Assembly (NCBI GenBank): GCA_036307185.1 | Contig: JAXJYC010000012.1 | Location: forward strand, 1-20,193 | DNA: 20,193 nt | From: SVEL01 sp017381055 | Lineage (GTDB): Bacteria > Bacillota > Clostridia > Lachnospirales > Lachnospiraceae | Direction of reading: 5' to 3' | Shown: piece by piece, positions 1 to 8,028 of the stretch | Layout of the letters: each line of letters opens with the position of its first letter | How positions within the stretch are numbered: position 1 is the first letter of the stretch | The notes under the pieces: generated by a model | What the model saw: the letters and a program-made list of their open reading frames with translations, nothing else | What the model was told of the DNA's origin: nothing | Databases searched by the model: none | Translations under genes and position numbers: made by a program

Positions 1-54
1 CCTCTATATTTGATACTTATATTTTACCAAATATCAGAATGACTTGCTATATTG

Positions 55-73
55 TGTTAAGTTTTCAAGGTAC
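55..73 (-). other. rRNA-spacer-like sequence (orphan)
   Basis: Read on the minus strand this stretch is GTACCTTGAAAACTTAACA. It resembles the conserved ACCTTGAAAACT segment found in 16S-23S rRNA spacers of Firmicutes. A small inverted repeat, AAAGGT/ACCTTT (85-90 and 96-101), lies just upstream on that strand, as spacers often have. No rRNA sequence is visible in the window, and a protein gene, not 16S rRNA, lies upstream. The similarity is from memory. It may be chance, a spacer remnant, or the leader of an rRNA gene beyond the left edge. The rest of 1-127 shows no gene. Confidence 0.3.
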
Positions 74-127
74 AAATTTATATCAAAGGTTAATGACCTT
101 TTGACACCTTAATCCTATATGATGAAA

Positions 128-163
128 AATAGCTCTAAGAGAAGCGCTTCTCTTAGAGCTATT
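128..163 (-). terminator. Rho-independent terminator of the kinase-mgtC operon
   Basis: This is a perfect 36-bp palindrome with its centre between 145 and 146. On the minus strand it is followed by ATTTTTCATC, a short U-tract. It begins two bases after the stop codon of the MgtC-family gene, so it ends the four-gene minus-strand operon. A perfect palindrome would fold with a minimal GCGC or AGCGCT loop. Confidence 0.85.
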
Positions 164-165
164 AT

Positions 166-843
166 TTATTCATCACCTTTTTCCCATGTAACTGACAGTA
201 CACCACTTGTAAATATCTTATCCGCAATCATCACTATATCATCTGTTCTACTATGATTAGCTCCAAGCTTAGCCTTTACCCTAAATTTATCCTCTGTTAT
301 TGTACTTACCTGGATACTGTCTATCTTAAGCTTTTCGCTCTCGTTATCCATAATAATTTCTTTTACATTAATAACATCACTTTTTAAACATACAACATTA
401 ATATAAAATATATCTTCATTTGATATATCTGCTAGGAATTTTATAGGTCTAAATATCTTAGAAGCAAACGGAAGGGTAAGATTAAAGAATAATAAAATTC
501 CTGTTGCCGCAATTCCATAAATCTCATAACCATATCCCACAAGAACACTTATAGCTGCTGTAGCCCACAAAGTTGCACTAGTACTTAAACCATTTACTGA
601 TAATCCATTTTTCAAAATAACACCACTACACAAAAAACCAATTCCTGTAATGATATTTGCAGCCATACGAGCATCATTATTACCTATAACTATCTCAACA
701 GAAACAAAGGCCATAGTTCCAATTGCGATTACAACAGTAGGCTTCAAACCAGCTATATGACCTGTCAGCTGTCTCTCTATACCTATAATAAATCCTATAG
801 CTGCCACAATGAGCATTCTAATAATGAATTCTTCTAATGTCAT
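166..843 (-). CDS. MgtC/SapB family membrane protein
   Basis: A 225-residue inner-membrane protein of the MgtC/SapB family, linked in other bacteria to growth at low magnesium and to control of membrane ATPases; its substrate or partner here is unknown. Family marks are GIERQLTGHIAGLKP near residue 22, TGIGFLCSGVI near 65, and GLSTSATLWATAAI near 85. About four hydrophobic segments fill residues 5-130. A soluble alpha/beta C-terminal half (about 140-225) gives the length of full MgtC rather than the short SapB form. Starts are possible at GTG 852, ATG 849 and ATG 843. I chose 843 because AGGAG at 852-856 lies eight bases before it, whereas it overlaps or crowds the other two. The upstream kinase ends in TGA at 849-851, so translation is probably coupled. 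It is the last gene of its operon, directly before a strong terminator. It has no M-box leader of its own because it has no upstream untranslated region. Confidence 0.9.
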   Translation of the reverse strand: MTLEEFIIRMLIVAAIGFIIGIERQLTGHIAGLKPTVVIAIGTMAFVSVEIVIGNNDARMAANIITGIGFLCSGVILKNGLSVNGLSTSATLWATAAISVLVGYGYEIYGIAATGILLFFNLTLPFASKIFRPIKFLADISNEDIFYINVVCLKSDVINVKEIIMDNESEKLKIDSIQVSTITEDKFRVKAKLGANHSRTDDIVMIADKIFTSGVLSVTWEKGDE

Positions 844-848
844 ACTCA

Positions 849-3080
849 TCACTCCTCATTTTGTAATAATTCCATCATACTACCAAGTAATTTATCTATG
901 TCTATCGGCTTAGATACATGTGCATTCATTCCTACCTCTAAGGCTTTTTTCTTATCTTCTTCAAATGCATTAGCTGTCATAGCTATTATTGGTATATTAG
1001 CAAGTTCTTTATTTTCTATAGTCCTAATCTTGCTAACTGCTTCATATCCATTCATAATCGGCATCTGAATATCCATCAGAATTAAATCATAATAACCCGC
1101 TTTAGAATTAACCAGTTTCTCTACAGCTACCATACCATTTTCAGCTTCTTCAATAATACAGCCTTCTGCTCTGAGAATCTCTGTAGCAATCTCTCTATTA
1201 AGCTCATTATCCTCAGCCACAAGAATTCTCTTATCCTTTAATACAAGCGCTCTATTTTCTGCCTTCTTAATTAGTTCTTTTCCACTTTTAGCTATTCTTG
1301 CCTTAAATGTAAATATGAACTCTGTACCTTTTCCAATTTTACTAGTGCAAGTTAAATCTCCACCTATAAGTACGGCAATGCTTTTTGCAATAGCCAATCC
1401 CAACCCAGTTCCCTGAATTTGACTAGTCGTACTAGTTTTTTCTCTCTCAAAGGATTTAAAAGCCTTCTTTTGGAATTCCTCGCTCATACCAATGCCGGTA
1501 TCCTTTATACGAATATCATAAGAAACATACCCTTCTTTCTCACAAGGCTTCTCCACACATTTTAAAATAACCTGACCTTCTTCTGGTGTAAACTTCATAG
1601 CATTACTTAAAAGATTAGCTATAACCTGGGTAATTCTAAGATAATCACCATACATAAAAGGTTCCTTTGTTTCATCGACAACTTGGAAATCTATTCTCTT
1701 TTCCTTCATACCTATCTCGAACATATCCTTAAAACTTAAAATATGTTCTTTGACATCGATTACTTCTTCATTAAGTTCTACTTTTCCACTTTCAATTCTA
1801 GACATTTCAAGGATATCATTAATAATTCCAAGCATATGCTCTCCTGATACCTTTGCCTTATCTAACGCTTCTAAAACTCTTTCCTTATTATCAATATTTC
1901 GACGTGCAATCTCATTAAAACCTAAAATTGCATTCATAGGTGTCCTAATATCATGAGACATATTAAATAAAAATGTCGTTTTAGCTTTATTTGACGCCTC
2001 AATGGCTTGAAGTTTTTCACTTACAGTTCTATTCAAATCATCAGATAATCTCTTATCATTTATCTTAAAAGCAATAAAGTGAGCAACTGTTTCACATAAC
2101 ATTTTAGAATTTAGATACTCAGTTTTTAAGCAATTTTGTGCTATGACATAACTATTAATTTTTTTATTTATATATATAGGTATAATAATCTCTTCACCTA
2201 TATCACTCTTTTTCTTTCCTTCATTTTCCCATATAAAATCAACATCTATAGCTTCCCTATTAGAATCACCTATATACACCTTTTCTGCCTTAAGATGTTT
2301 TCCAAGCTTATTCAACAAAAGTTTCATACTTTTAACGTAATCTATTTCCTGATTAAACTCTGTAATGCATTCTAATGCCAATTCATTTGTATAATATGCA
2401 GACTTTATAACCTTGTCTTCTCCTTCTACTGATACAAATATATATATTGCCAATATAGCAGTTACGTAAGCAAGAGTTGTAAATGGGAATAACGCACCAA
2501 AACTTTGCAAACATTCTATCAGTAGCGGAATTACCATAAAAATAAAGATAGCAAAATATTTTCTTTTATTTTCTTTTACTTTACGATACATAATGAAAGC
2601 CTTTATTATTACAACTAAGTAATAGCCTTCTATTATCAATCTATAACCTATATACCAAGATCCTCTATCGTAGCTTTCCAATGTACCATTCATATAAAAC
2701 AATTTATTCGTCCATATATTAGCTATAACTATAAAAATAATCACTAATGCAGGCATAAACCATAACATAGATTGTTTTTTCGATAAACTAGCATATCCAC
2801 GAATAAGTGATGATGTATACAAAAACCAACCATAGGATAATATTCCCGTCATTCCAAAAAACAACGATGATGTAATCTTATGACCTACTATGCCCACTCC
2901 AAAACAATCATAATAAGTAAGTCCCCATAATATATCTATAATTCCAAACACAAAAATAAGACGAACAAAATAGATAAGCCCCTTGCTATTGTCTACGAGC
3001 TTTGAAATATGCAATTTAGCCAAAACTACTCCTGCAATCACTAATGCAATTACAATTATAGATATATAATATATAAGCAT
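849..3080 (-). CDS. Membrane hybrid histidine kinase with one receiver domain (no HPt)
   Basis: A 743-residue sensor kinase. About seven hydrophobic segments occupy residues 1-217, with no large extracellular loop, so the sensed signal is probably in or near the membrane. Residues about 232-348 form a weak GAF-like region, followed by a short coiled linker. The HisKA box NMSHDIRTPMNAILG puts the phospho-accepting histidine at 376. The ATP-binding domain shows N493 in the N box, DTGIG at 527-531 and GTGLGL at 557-562. The receiver domain (about 617-740) keeps E623/D624, phospho-acceptor D670, T702 and K724, so it should be active. It lacks the HPt domain seen in the kinase at the head of the operon, so phosphate would have to pass to an HPt elsewhere. 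Start ATG 3080 has GGAGG six bases upstream (3087-3091). It lies 41 bases after the double-receiver gene and has no visible promoter of its own. Confidence 0.93.
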   Translation of the reverse strand: MLIYYISIIVIALVIAGVVLAKLHISKLVDNSKGLIYFVRLIFVFGIIDILWGLTYYDCFGVGIVGHKITSSLFFGMTGILSYGWFLYTSSLIRGYASLSKKQSMLWFMPALVIIFIVIANIWTNKLFYMNGTLESYDRGSWYIGYRLIIEGYYLVVIIKAFIMYRKVKENKRKYFAIFIFMVIPLLIECLQSFGALFPFTTLAYVTAILAIYIFVSVEGEDKVIKSAYYTNELALECITEFNQEIDYVKSMKLLLNKLGKHLKAEKVYIGDSNREAIDVDFIWENEGKKKSDIGEEIIIPIYINKKINSYVIAQNCLKTEYLNSKMLCETVAHFIAFKINDKRLSDDLNRTVSEKLQAIEASNKAKTTFLFNMSHDIRTPMNAILGFNEIARRNIDNKERVLEALDKAKVSGEHMLGIINDILEMSRIESGKVELNEEVIDVKEHILSFKDMFEIGMKEKRIDFQVVDETKEPFMYGDYLRITQVIANLLSNAMKFTPEEGQVILKCVEKPCEKEGYVSYDIRIKDTGIGMSEEFQKKAFKSFEREKTSTTSQIQGTGLGLAIAKSIAVLIGGDLTCTSKIGKGTEFIFTFKARIAKSGKELIKKAENRALVLKDKRILVAEDNELNREIATEILRAEGCIIEEAENGMVAVEKLVNSKAGYYDLILMDIQMPIMNGYEAVSKIRTIENKELANIPIIAMTANAFEEDKKKALEVGMNAHVSKPIDIDKLLGSMMELLQNEE

Positions 3081-3121
3081 ACGCTACCTCCGGCCTGATA
3101 AAACACGTCGCTTAAAACATA

Positions 3122-3880
3122 TTATCGAATATGCTTTGCAATCTCCTCTAATAAAACTTCACTTTTAGCTGGTTTCAATATATAACCTGCTGGCTGTAAG
3201 GCTAACACTGCATTAATATGTGCTGAATCCTTAACACCTGTTAGAAAAATAACTGGTACATCCTTAACCTCATCCAACTCTCTAAGCATCTGAAGCGCCA
3301 TTTTTCCATCACATATAGGCATTTCATAATCCAAAAGAATCAAATCTGGTATTTTCTTCCCTAACATTGTCATAGCCTTCATAGCTGATGTAGCCATTTC
3401 TACATCATATGTATCCTTTAATAATTCATTTAACATTCTTAATTGGAAAGAATTATCATCAATTGCTAATATACATTTTTTCTCTCTATTATTTTCCACA
3501 ACAACTTTCTTATCGGCATCATACTCTAATCCAAGCATATTACATACAGCTTGAACAAGTTTATCAAGCTCTACTGGCATTACTAATGCTCTGAACTTAC
3601 TTAAGTCTCCAAAAGCATTTGCCCCAACATTCTCTTGAGAAGTCTCAATACTTATAAGCGGAATATCTTTATAATTACTTCTAATTTCTTCAATAAATGT
3701 GTTTTTATCTTCCATATCAAAAGTATTTAAGATAAAAAAGTCTGGATGGCTAAGCTTTAATACACTATGCATTACTGATATATTATCAACACATACTTGA
3801 ACGCTAAAGTTCTTTGCCAAATAATTGTTCATTTCCTCGAAACTTTCATTAAATTTTCCAATTAGAAACACTTTTTTCAT
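3122..3880 (-). CDS. Stand-alone response regulator: degenerate receiver plus active receiver, no output domain
   Basis: A 252-residue cytoplasmic protein made of two receiver domains only. The N-terminal one (about 1-118) has lost the acidic pair (FLIGKFN at the start) and has Asn52 where the phospho-acceptor aspartate should be, so it is a pseudo-receiver. The second (about 134-252) is intact: D141/D142, D184 in LLDYEMP, T214 and K236. No DNA-binding, GGDEF or enzymatic domain follows, so it probably acts as a phosphate carrier or by protein contact. Start ATG 3880 is preferred over the in-frame TTG at 3886 because AGGAG (3888-3892) sits seven bases before the ATG. That ribosome site overlaps the stop codon of the upstream kinase, so the two are tightly coupled and a partnership is likely. 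The HPt of that kinase is a plausible phosphate donor (inference). Confidence 0.9.
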   Translation of the reverse strand: MKKVFLIGKFNESFEEMNNYLAKNFSVQVCVDNISVMHSVLKLSHPDFFILNTFDMEDKNTFIEEIRSNYKDIPLISIETSQENVGANAFGDLSKFRALVMPVELDKLVQAVCNMLGLEYDADKKVVVENNREKKCILAIDDNSFQLRMLNELLKDTYDVEMATSAMKAMTMLGKKIPDLILLDYEMPICDGKMALQMLRELDEVKDVPVIFLTGVKDSAHINAVLALQPAGYILKPAKSEVLLEEIAKHIR

Positions 3881-3890
3881 ATGCAATCTC

Positions 3891-6362
3891 CTATAATTCT
3901 CTTATTCTTTGAATTGTATCTATTGCTTTTTCATTATCTAGCTGTAATATTTCTGTCGCAAGCTTATCAACTAATATCTGTAATCCCTCATTATATTTAT
4001 ACTTTTTCATCTCTATGCACATAGCATCTACACTATCCATATTACCATTTTTTAAAGACTGTTCCAACATATCTAGAAAATCTTTTTCAATAAATTCTTT
4101 CTGACCTTCATCTTCTTTTGGATATATACCCATAATTCTTTCTCTATGCTTCTCAATCTGACACATTAAAAGCGGGTGAATAGCACGAATACAATTATAA
4201 TCCTTATCTATAGTTGCAAGTTCCTGAAGTCTTGCAAGCTTAGAAAGTAGCAATGCTCCAACAGATGCTGCGCTACTCTTTAACCCATGAACCTCAATTC
4301 TATACTCATGCAAAGTATCTGGAACAGATATATTTTCATATAAACTGCTAAGCTTTTGTTTAAGAACATCTAAAGAATCTCCAAAATCCTTTAATATATT
4401 AATCAAAAGCGCTTCATCTCTTAAAATATTAAGGGCATACTCAAAGTCAAATTCATCTAACATCGGTAATTCCTTTATATTCGAATCAGCTTCCGTACAA
4501 TCACAATTTTCAACTAACTCCTTAGGCAAGTAATTAAGAATTAATTCTTCTAATTCTTCAAGCATTATTGGTTTAGAAATAAAATCATCAAAACCTTCTT
4601 CCATATATTTCTCTTTATCACCTATAATAGCATTAGCTGTAAGCATAATAATTGGTGTATCCTTATTCAGCCCCTCAGCTTTTATAACACGGAAAGTATC
4701 TATACCATCCATACCTGGCATCATATGATCCAAAAAGACCATATCCACCTTTTCTTTTCTAAGTATATCAATACACTCCTGCCCACTCTCAGCTTCACAT
4801 ATATTTATCATAGTATGCTTAAGCAAACTCTTGAATACCTTCAAGTTTAATTTATTGTCATCTACAACAAGTATTTTTCCTTGTGGGGCAACAAATGCTG
4901 CTTTTGTGGACTCATCTTCACTTATATCACTGACATCTTCTTTATAGTCACCAATTGGTGTAATATCAACTACATTCTGTTTAATCTCAAAAGAGAACTC
5001 ACTCCCCTTTTCATATTCACTTTCAATCTGGAGTTGACTATTCATAAGATTAAGATACTGCCTTGCTATATTTAAGCCAAGTCCTGTTCCCTCGATATTT
5101 CTATTTCGAGATACATCCACTCTCTGGAAAGCATTATAGATTTTCTCCTTATCCTCTTCTTTTATGCCTATTCCAGTATCCTTAACAGAATATGTAACCT
5201 TAGCACAGTTATCTTCTATCGCACATGTTACCTTCAATGTAACACTTCCTTTATTTGTATACTTAATAGCATTCGTTAAAAGATTAAGAACAACCTGTCT
5301 AATTCTTTTACCATCACCCAAAAGCATACTTGGGATATTTTTATCAATGTCAAACACAAGAGAAAGTCCCTTATCTGCTGCTCTCATATTTGTCATATTA
5401 TATAACTCATTTATCAAACTCTTCATGCTGTATTTAGCATCTATAATCTCTACTATACCAGACTCTATCTTAGATGCGTCGAGTATTTCATTAATAATAC
5501 TAAGAAGGGTCATTGAAGAATCCTTTACATCATGAGCATACTTTTTTATTGTCTGCTCCTTACTTTCTCTTAGTATCATCTCATTCATGCCTATCACTGC
5601 ATTAACAGGCGTTCTAATCTCATGGGACATCTTAGCTAAGAATTGCGTTTTAATCTGATTTGCATTCTCTGCCTCTTCCTTTGCTCTTCTTAACTCATCC
5701 GTAAGCTTAGCCTTCTCAATACTTCCACTTACAATTCTATATAAATTGTTAAACACATATGCATAAGCCACATAGATAAGACATCTAGGTACGACAAAGA
5801 ATAATGCAAGTGTATACATAGGATTATCATTAACATTTACAAGCGAAAATAATCCATTTGCAATATAGCTTTCAAGATTTCCCCTTGTAAGAAGTGCCAT
5901 ATTTGCATCACAAACACCCAAATAATATCCTCCATAAACAGTTACAATTGTACTAATAACTGTTAAAATATATAGGTATGGTATAACTCTCTTAGATGAA
6001 TATAATGTAGCATATAACAATGGAATAAGTGTAACCAATACAACATGGTAGGTCAAACTAACACACATTATTGTGTGCACCACAACTACCGTAAGTAAAA
6101 GAAAATACTTTATCTTCACATTTGATAAATCTCTTCCCTTAAGTGACAACACTAATATCAAATAGATAATCATTGCAGGAACATAGCCTGTTTTCATTAT
6201 CTTTTGATCTACAACGAATATATTTAGTACATTCAACACAAACGCAATAGTATATATAAACACAGTTACACTAAAACATTTCAATACATATTTATTTGCT
6301 ATACATTCTCTATTATCTATATACGCGGATATATCATAATAATTCGACTTAGATTCGTCCAT
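3891..6362 (-). CDS. Membrane hybrid histidine kinase with receiver and HPt domains
   Basis: An 823-residue kinase with a whole His-Asp-His relay in one chain, first gene of its operon. Six or seven hydrophobic segments span about 28-205. A short coiled linker leads to the HisKA box KMSHEIRTPVNAVIGMN with H247. The ATPase domain shows N364, DTGIGI at 395-400 and GTGLGL at 425-430. The receiver (about 496-612) has D501/D502, D545 in FLDHMMPGMDG, T575 and K597. The HPt domain (about 638-745) has VHGLKSSAASVGA with H692. About 70 further residues (755-823) form a helical tail also found in the paralogue at 9932-12439. All catalytic residues are present. Start ATG 6362 has GGAGG at 6370-6374, seven bases away, and a promoter at 6403-6431. 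The gene is divergent from glnA. Its signal is unknown. Confidence 0.94.
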   Translation of the reverse strand: MDESKSNYYDISAYIDNRECIANKYVLKCFSVTVFIYTIAFVLNVLNIFVVDQKIMKTGYVPAMIIYLILVLSLKGRDLSNVKIKYFLLLTVVVVHTIMCVSLTYHVVLVTLIPLLYATLYSSKRVIPYLYILTVISTIVTVYGGYYLGVCDANMALLTRGNLESYIANGLFSLVNVNDNPMYTLALFFVVPRCLIYVAYAYVFNNLYRIVSGSIEKAKLTDELRRAKEEAENANQIKTQFLAKMSHEIRTPVNAVIGMNEMILRESKEQTIKKYAHDVKDSSMTLLSIINEILDASKIESGIVEIIDAKYSMKSLINELYNMTNMRAADKGLSLVFDIDKNIPSMLLGDGKRIRQVVLNLLTNAIKYTNKGSVTLKVTCAIEDNCAKVTYSVKDTGIGIKEEDKEKIYNAFQRVDVSRNRNIEGTGLGLNIARQYLNLMNSQLQIESEYEKGSEFSFEIKQNVVDITPIGDYKEDVSDISEDESTKAAFVAPQGKILVVDDNKLNLKVFKSLLKHTMINICEAESGQECIDILRKEKVDMVFLDHMMPGMDGIDTFRVIKAEGLNKDTPIIMLTANAIIGDKEKYMEEGFDDFISKPIMLEELEELILNYLPKELVENCDCTEADSNIKELPMLDEFDFEYALNILRDEALLINILKDFGDSLDVLKQKLSSLYENISVPDTLHEYRIEVHGLKSSAASVGALLLSKLARLQELATIDKDYNCIRAIHPLLMCQIEKHRERIMGIYPKEDEGQKEFIEKDFLDMLEQSLKNGNMDSVDAMCIEMKKYKYNEGLQILVDKLATEILQLDNEKAIDTIQRIREL

Positions 6363-6402
6363 CCCACTTCCTCCATTTTTTCACGCCCCAAACATACCTT
6401 AT

Positions 6403-6431
6403 ATTTTACACTATTTTCTCCATATTTTCAA
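6403..6431 (-). promoter_or_regulatory. Sigma-A promoter of the four-gene signalling operon
   Basis: On the minus strand a -35 box TTGAAA (6426-6431) and a -10 box TAAAAT (6403-6408) are separated by exactly 17 bases. Transcription would start near 6396, giving a leader of about 35 bases before the kinase ATG at 6362. No operator-like repeat was seen next to it. Confidence 0.7.
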
Positions 6432-6485
6432 CTATTTCATCATTTATGTCAGCTTTATTTTTTGCTTTTCTTATATACAAAAATG

Positions 6486-6494
6486 TGATACATT
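6486..6494 (+). promoter_or_regulatory. Possible extended -10 promoter of glnA
   Basis: TGATACATT matches an extended -10 element (TGn plus TACATT). Only a poor -35 (TTTTCT, 6466-6471) lies 17 bases upstream, so this is a weak call. The leader would be about 50 bases. No TnrA/GlnR-type TGTNA-N7-TNACA operator was found between 6363 and 6548, so nitrogen control is not evident from the sequence. Confidence 0.3.
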
Positions 6495-6548
6495 ATTTTC
6501 ATAGGTTTTCGTTTTAAAACAACATAAGAAAAAGGAGGCTATTAAGCA

Positions 6549-7973
6549 ATGGCAAAAACAATTGAAGAAATCATGAACCTAATCAAGGAAAACAATGTTC
6601 AGATGATTGACTTTAAAATCGTAGATATAAACGGTCAATATCGTCATGTTACAATTCCAGCAGAACAGTTTTCCGAAGAAACATTAATTGACGGTATCGG
6701 TTTTGACGCATCTAACTACGGATATGCTGTAGTAGAAAAAAGCGATATGGTGTTTATTCCAGACTTAGAAACTGCGAATATCGATCCATTCTGCGCAATT
6801 CCTACTCTTTCATTAACAGGAAATGCGATGGTAATCGATTATCCTAACAATAGACCGTTAGACCAATATCCTCGTAACATCGTACTCGCAGCAGAACAAT
6901 ATATGAAGGATACTGGAATAGCTGATACAATGTTAATTCTACCTGAATTCGAATTCCATTTATTTGATAACGTAGGTTGGTCTGTTCAGCCTAACAAAAT
7001 AAGCATGCATATCGATGCCTCTCAAGCCTATTGGAACAGTGACACTGAAGGCTTAGGCTGCATTGTACCACATCAAAAGGCCTACCATGTTTCAAAACCT
7101 TTTGATACATCTTATGAATGCCGTTCAGAAATGTGTCTTGAAATGCAAAAAGCTGGTATTCCTATAAAATATCATCATCCTGAGGTAGGTGCTGCAGGAC
7201 AGTTCGAAATAGAGCCTATGCTTGGCCAAATGTCAAAAATGGCTGACGCTACAATGATGATAAAATACATCATTCATAACGTAGCATTAAAATACGGCAA
7301 AACCGCTACTTTCATGCCAAAGCCTGTATATGGCGAAGCAGGAAATGGTATGCATGTACATATGCTATTACTTAAAGATGGCGAACCTGTTTTCTCTGAT
7401 GACAACGGTTATTCACACTTAAGTCAGACTGCACACTATTTTATGGGCGGTTTATTAAAGCATATCTCTTCTTTATGCGCATTAACAAATCCTAGTACAA
7501 ACTCATTCAAGAGATTAGTTCCTGGATTTGAAGCACCTGTAACTGTTGGTTACGCTACATCTAACAGAAGTGCTGTTATTCGTATTCCAGCTTACGCTAA
7601 AACACCTGCATTAAGACGATTTGAGATCAGAAATCCGGATGCAACATGTAATCCTTACCTTTGCTACGCAGCAATACTTATGGCTGGTCTAGATGGTGTA
7701 ATAAATAAGATTGATCCACACGAGAATGGTTGGGGACCATACGATATGAATCTTTACTCATTATCAGACGAGGAAAAAGCTAAGCTTTCTTCCCTCCCAA
7801 CATCCCTTGATCAAGCATTAGATGCTTTAGAAAAAGATCATGACTACCTTACAGCTGGTGGCGTATTCCCAGAGCATCTTATTAAGAATTTCATTGCAAA
7901 CAAGAGAAAGGAATGCCTACAGATGGCAGCAATTCCTCATCCAGCAGAATTTGAAAGATATTTTAATCTATAA
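6549..7973 (+). CDS. glnA: Glutamine synthetase, class I (beta type)
   Basis: A 474-residue cytoplasmic enzyme that joins ammonia to glutamate using ATP; the family forms a dodecamer. Active-site segments are all present: PEFEFHLFD with E133 and E135, HHPEVGAAGQFEIEP with E212 and E220, GNGMHVHM with H269, FEAPVTVGY with E328, SNRSAVIRIP with R340, and RRFEIRNPD with E359 and R361. The length and the internal insertion near 150-170 (DASQAYWNSDTE) match the GSI-beta type rather than the roughly 444-residue Bacillus GSI-alpha. Tyr403 in NLYSLSDEE aligns with the adenylylated tyrosine of enterobacterial enzymes, but the surrounding motif is altered, so modification is uncertain. AGGAGG at 6533-6538 lies ten bases before the ATG. 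It is the only plus-strand gene here, apparently monocistronic, and ends at a strong shared terminator. Confidence 0.97.
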   Translation: MAKTIEEIMNLIKENNVQMIDFKIVDINGQYRHVTIPAEQFSEETLIDGIGFDASNYGYAVVEKSDMVFIPDLETANIDPFCAIPTLSLTGNAMVIDYPNNRPLDQYPRNIVLAAEQYMKDTGIADTMLILPEFEFHLFDNVGWSVQPNKISMHIDASQAYWNSDTEGLGCIVPHQKAYHVSKPFDTSYECRSEMCLEMQKAGIPIKYHHPEVGAAGQFEIEPMLGQMSKMADATMMIKYIIHNVALKYGKTATFMPKPVYGEAGNGMHVHMLLLKDGEPVFSDDNGYSHLSQTAHYFMGGLLKHISSLCALTNPSTNSFKRLVPGFEAPVTVGYATSNRSAVIRIPAYAKTPALRRFEIRNPDATCNPYLCYAAILMAGLDGVINKIDPHENGWGPYDMNLYSLSDEEKAKLSSLPTSLDQALDALEKDHDYLTAGGVFPEHLIKNFIANKRKECLQMAAIPHPAEFERYFNL

Positions 7974-7986
7974 AAACAATATAAAA

Positions 7987-8011
7987 AGGAGGTTGTTATC
8001 AACAACCTCCT
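7987..8011. terminator. Bidirectional terminator between glnA and the SHOCT-domain gene
   Basis: An 11-bp perfect stem (7987-7997 with 8001-8011) has a three-base loop. On the plus strand it is followed by ATATTTTTTT and on the minus strand by TTTTATATTG. It therefore serves both converging genes, glnA on the left and the minus-strand gene ending at 8029. Confidence 0.92.
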
Positions 8012-8028
8012 ATATTTTTTTATGAATC

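Noticed and set aside
844..870. Magnesium riboswitch (M-box) controlling the MgtC-family gene
   Set aside because: The gene starts inside the end of the upstream kinase gene, leaving no untranslated leader to hold one.
5164..5535. 123-codon plus-strand frame inside the first HPt kinase gene
   Set aside because: It is antisense to well-conserved kinase motifs (N box, DTGIG), has no ribosome site, and reads as a shadow frame.
6363..6548. Nitrogen-regulator operator or riboswitch before glnA
   Set aside because: No TGTNA-N7-TNACA site and no structured leader could be found in the 186-base divergent region.
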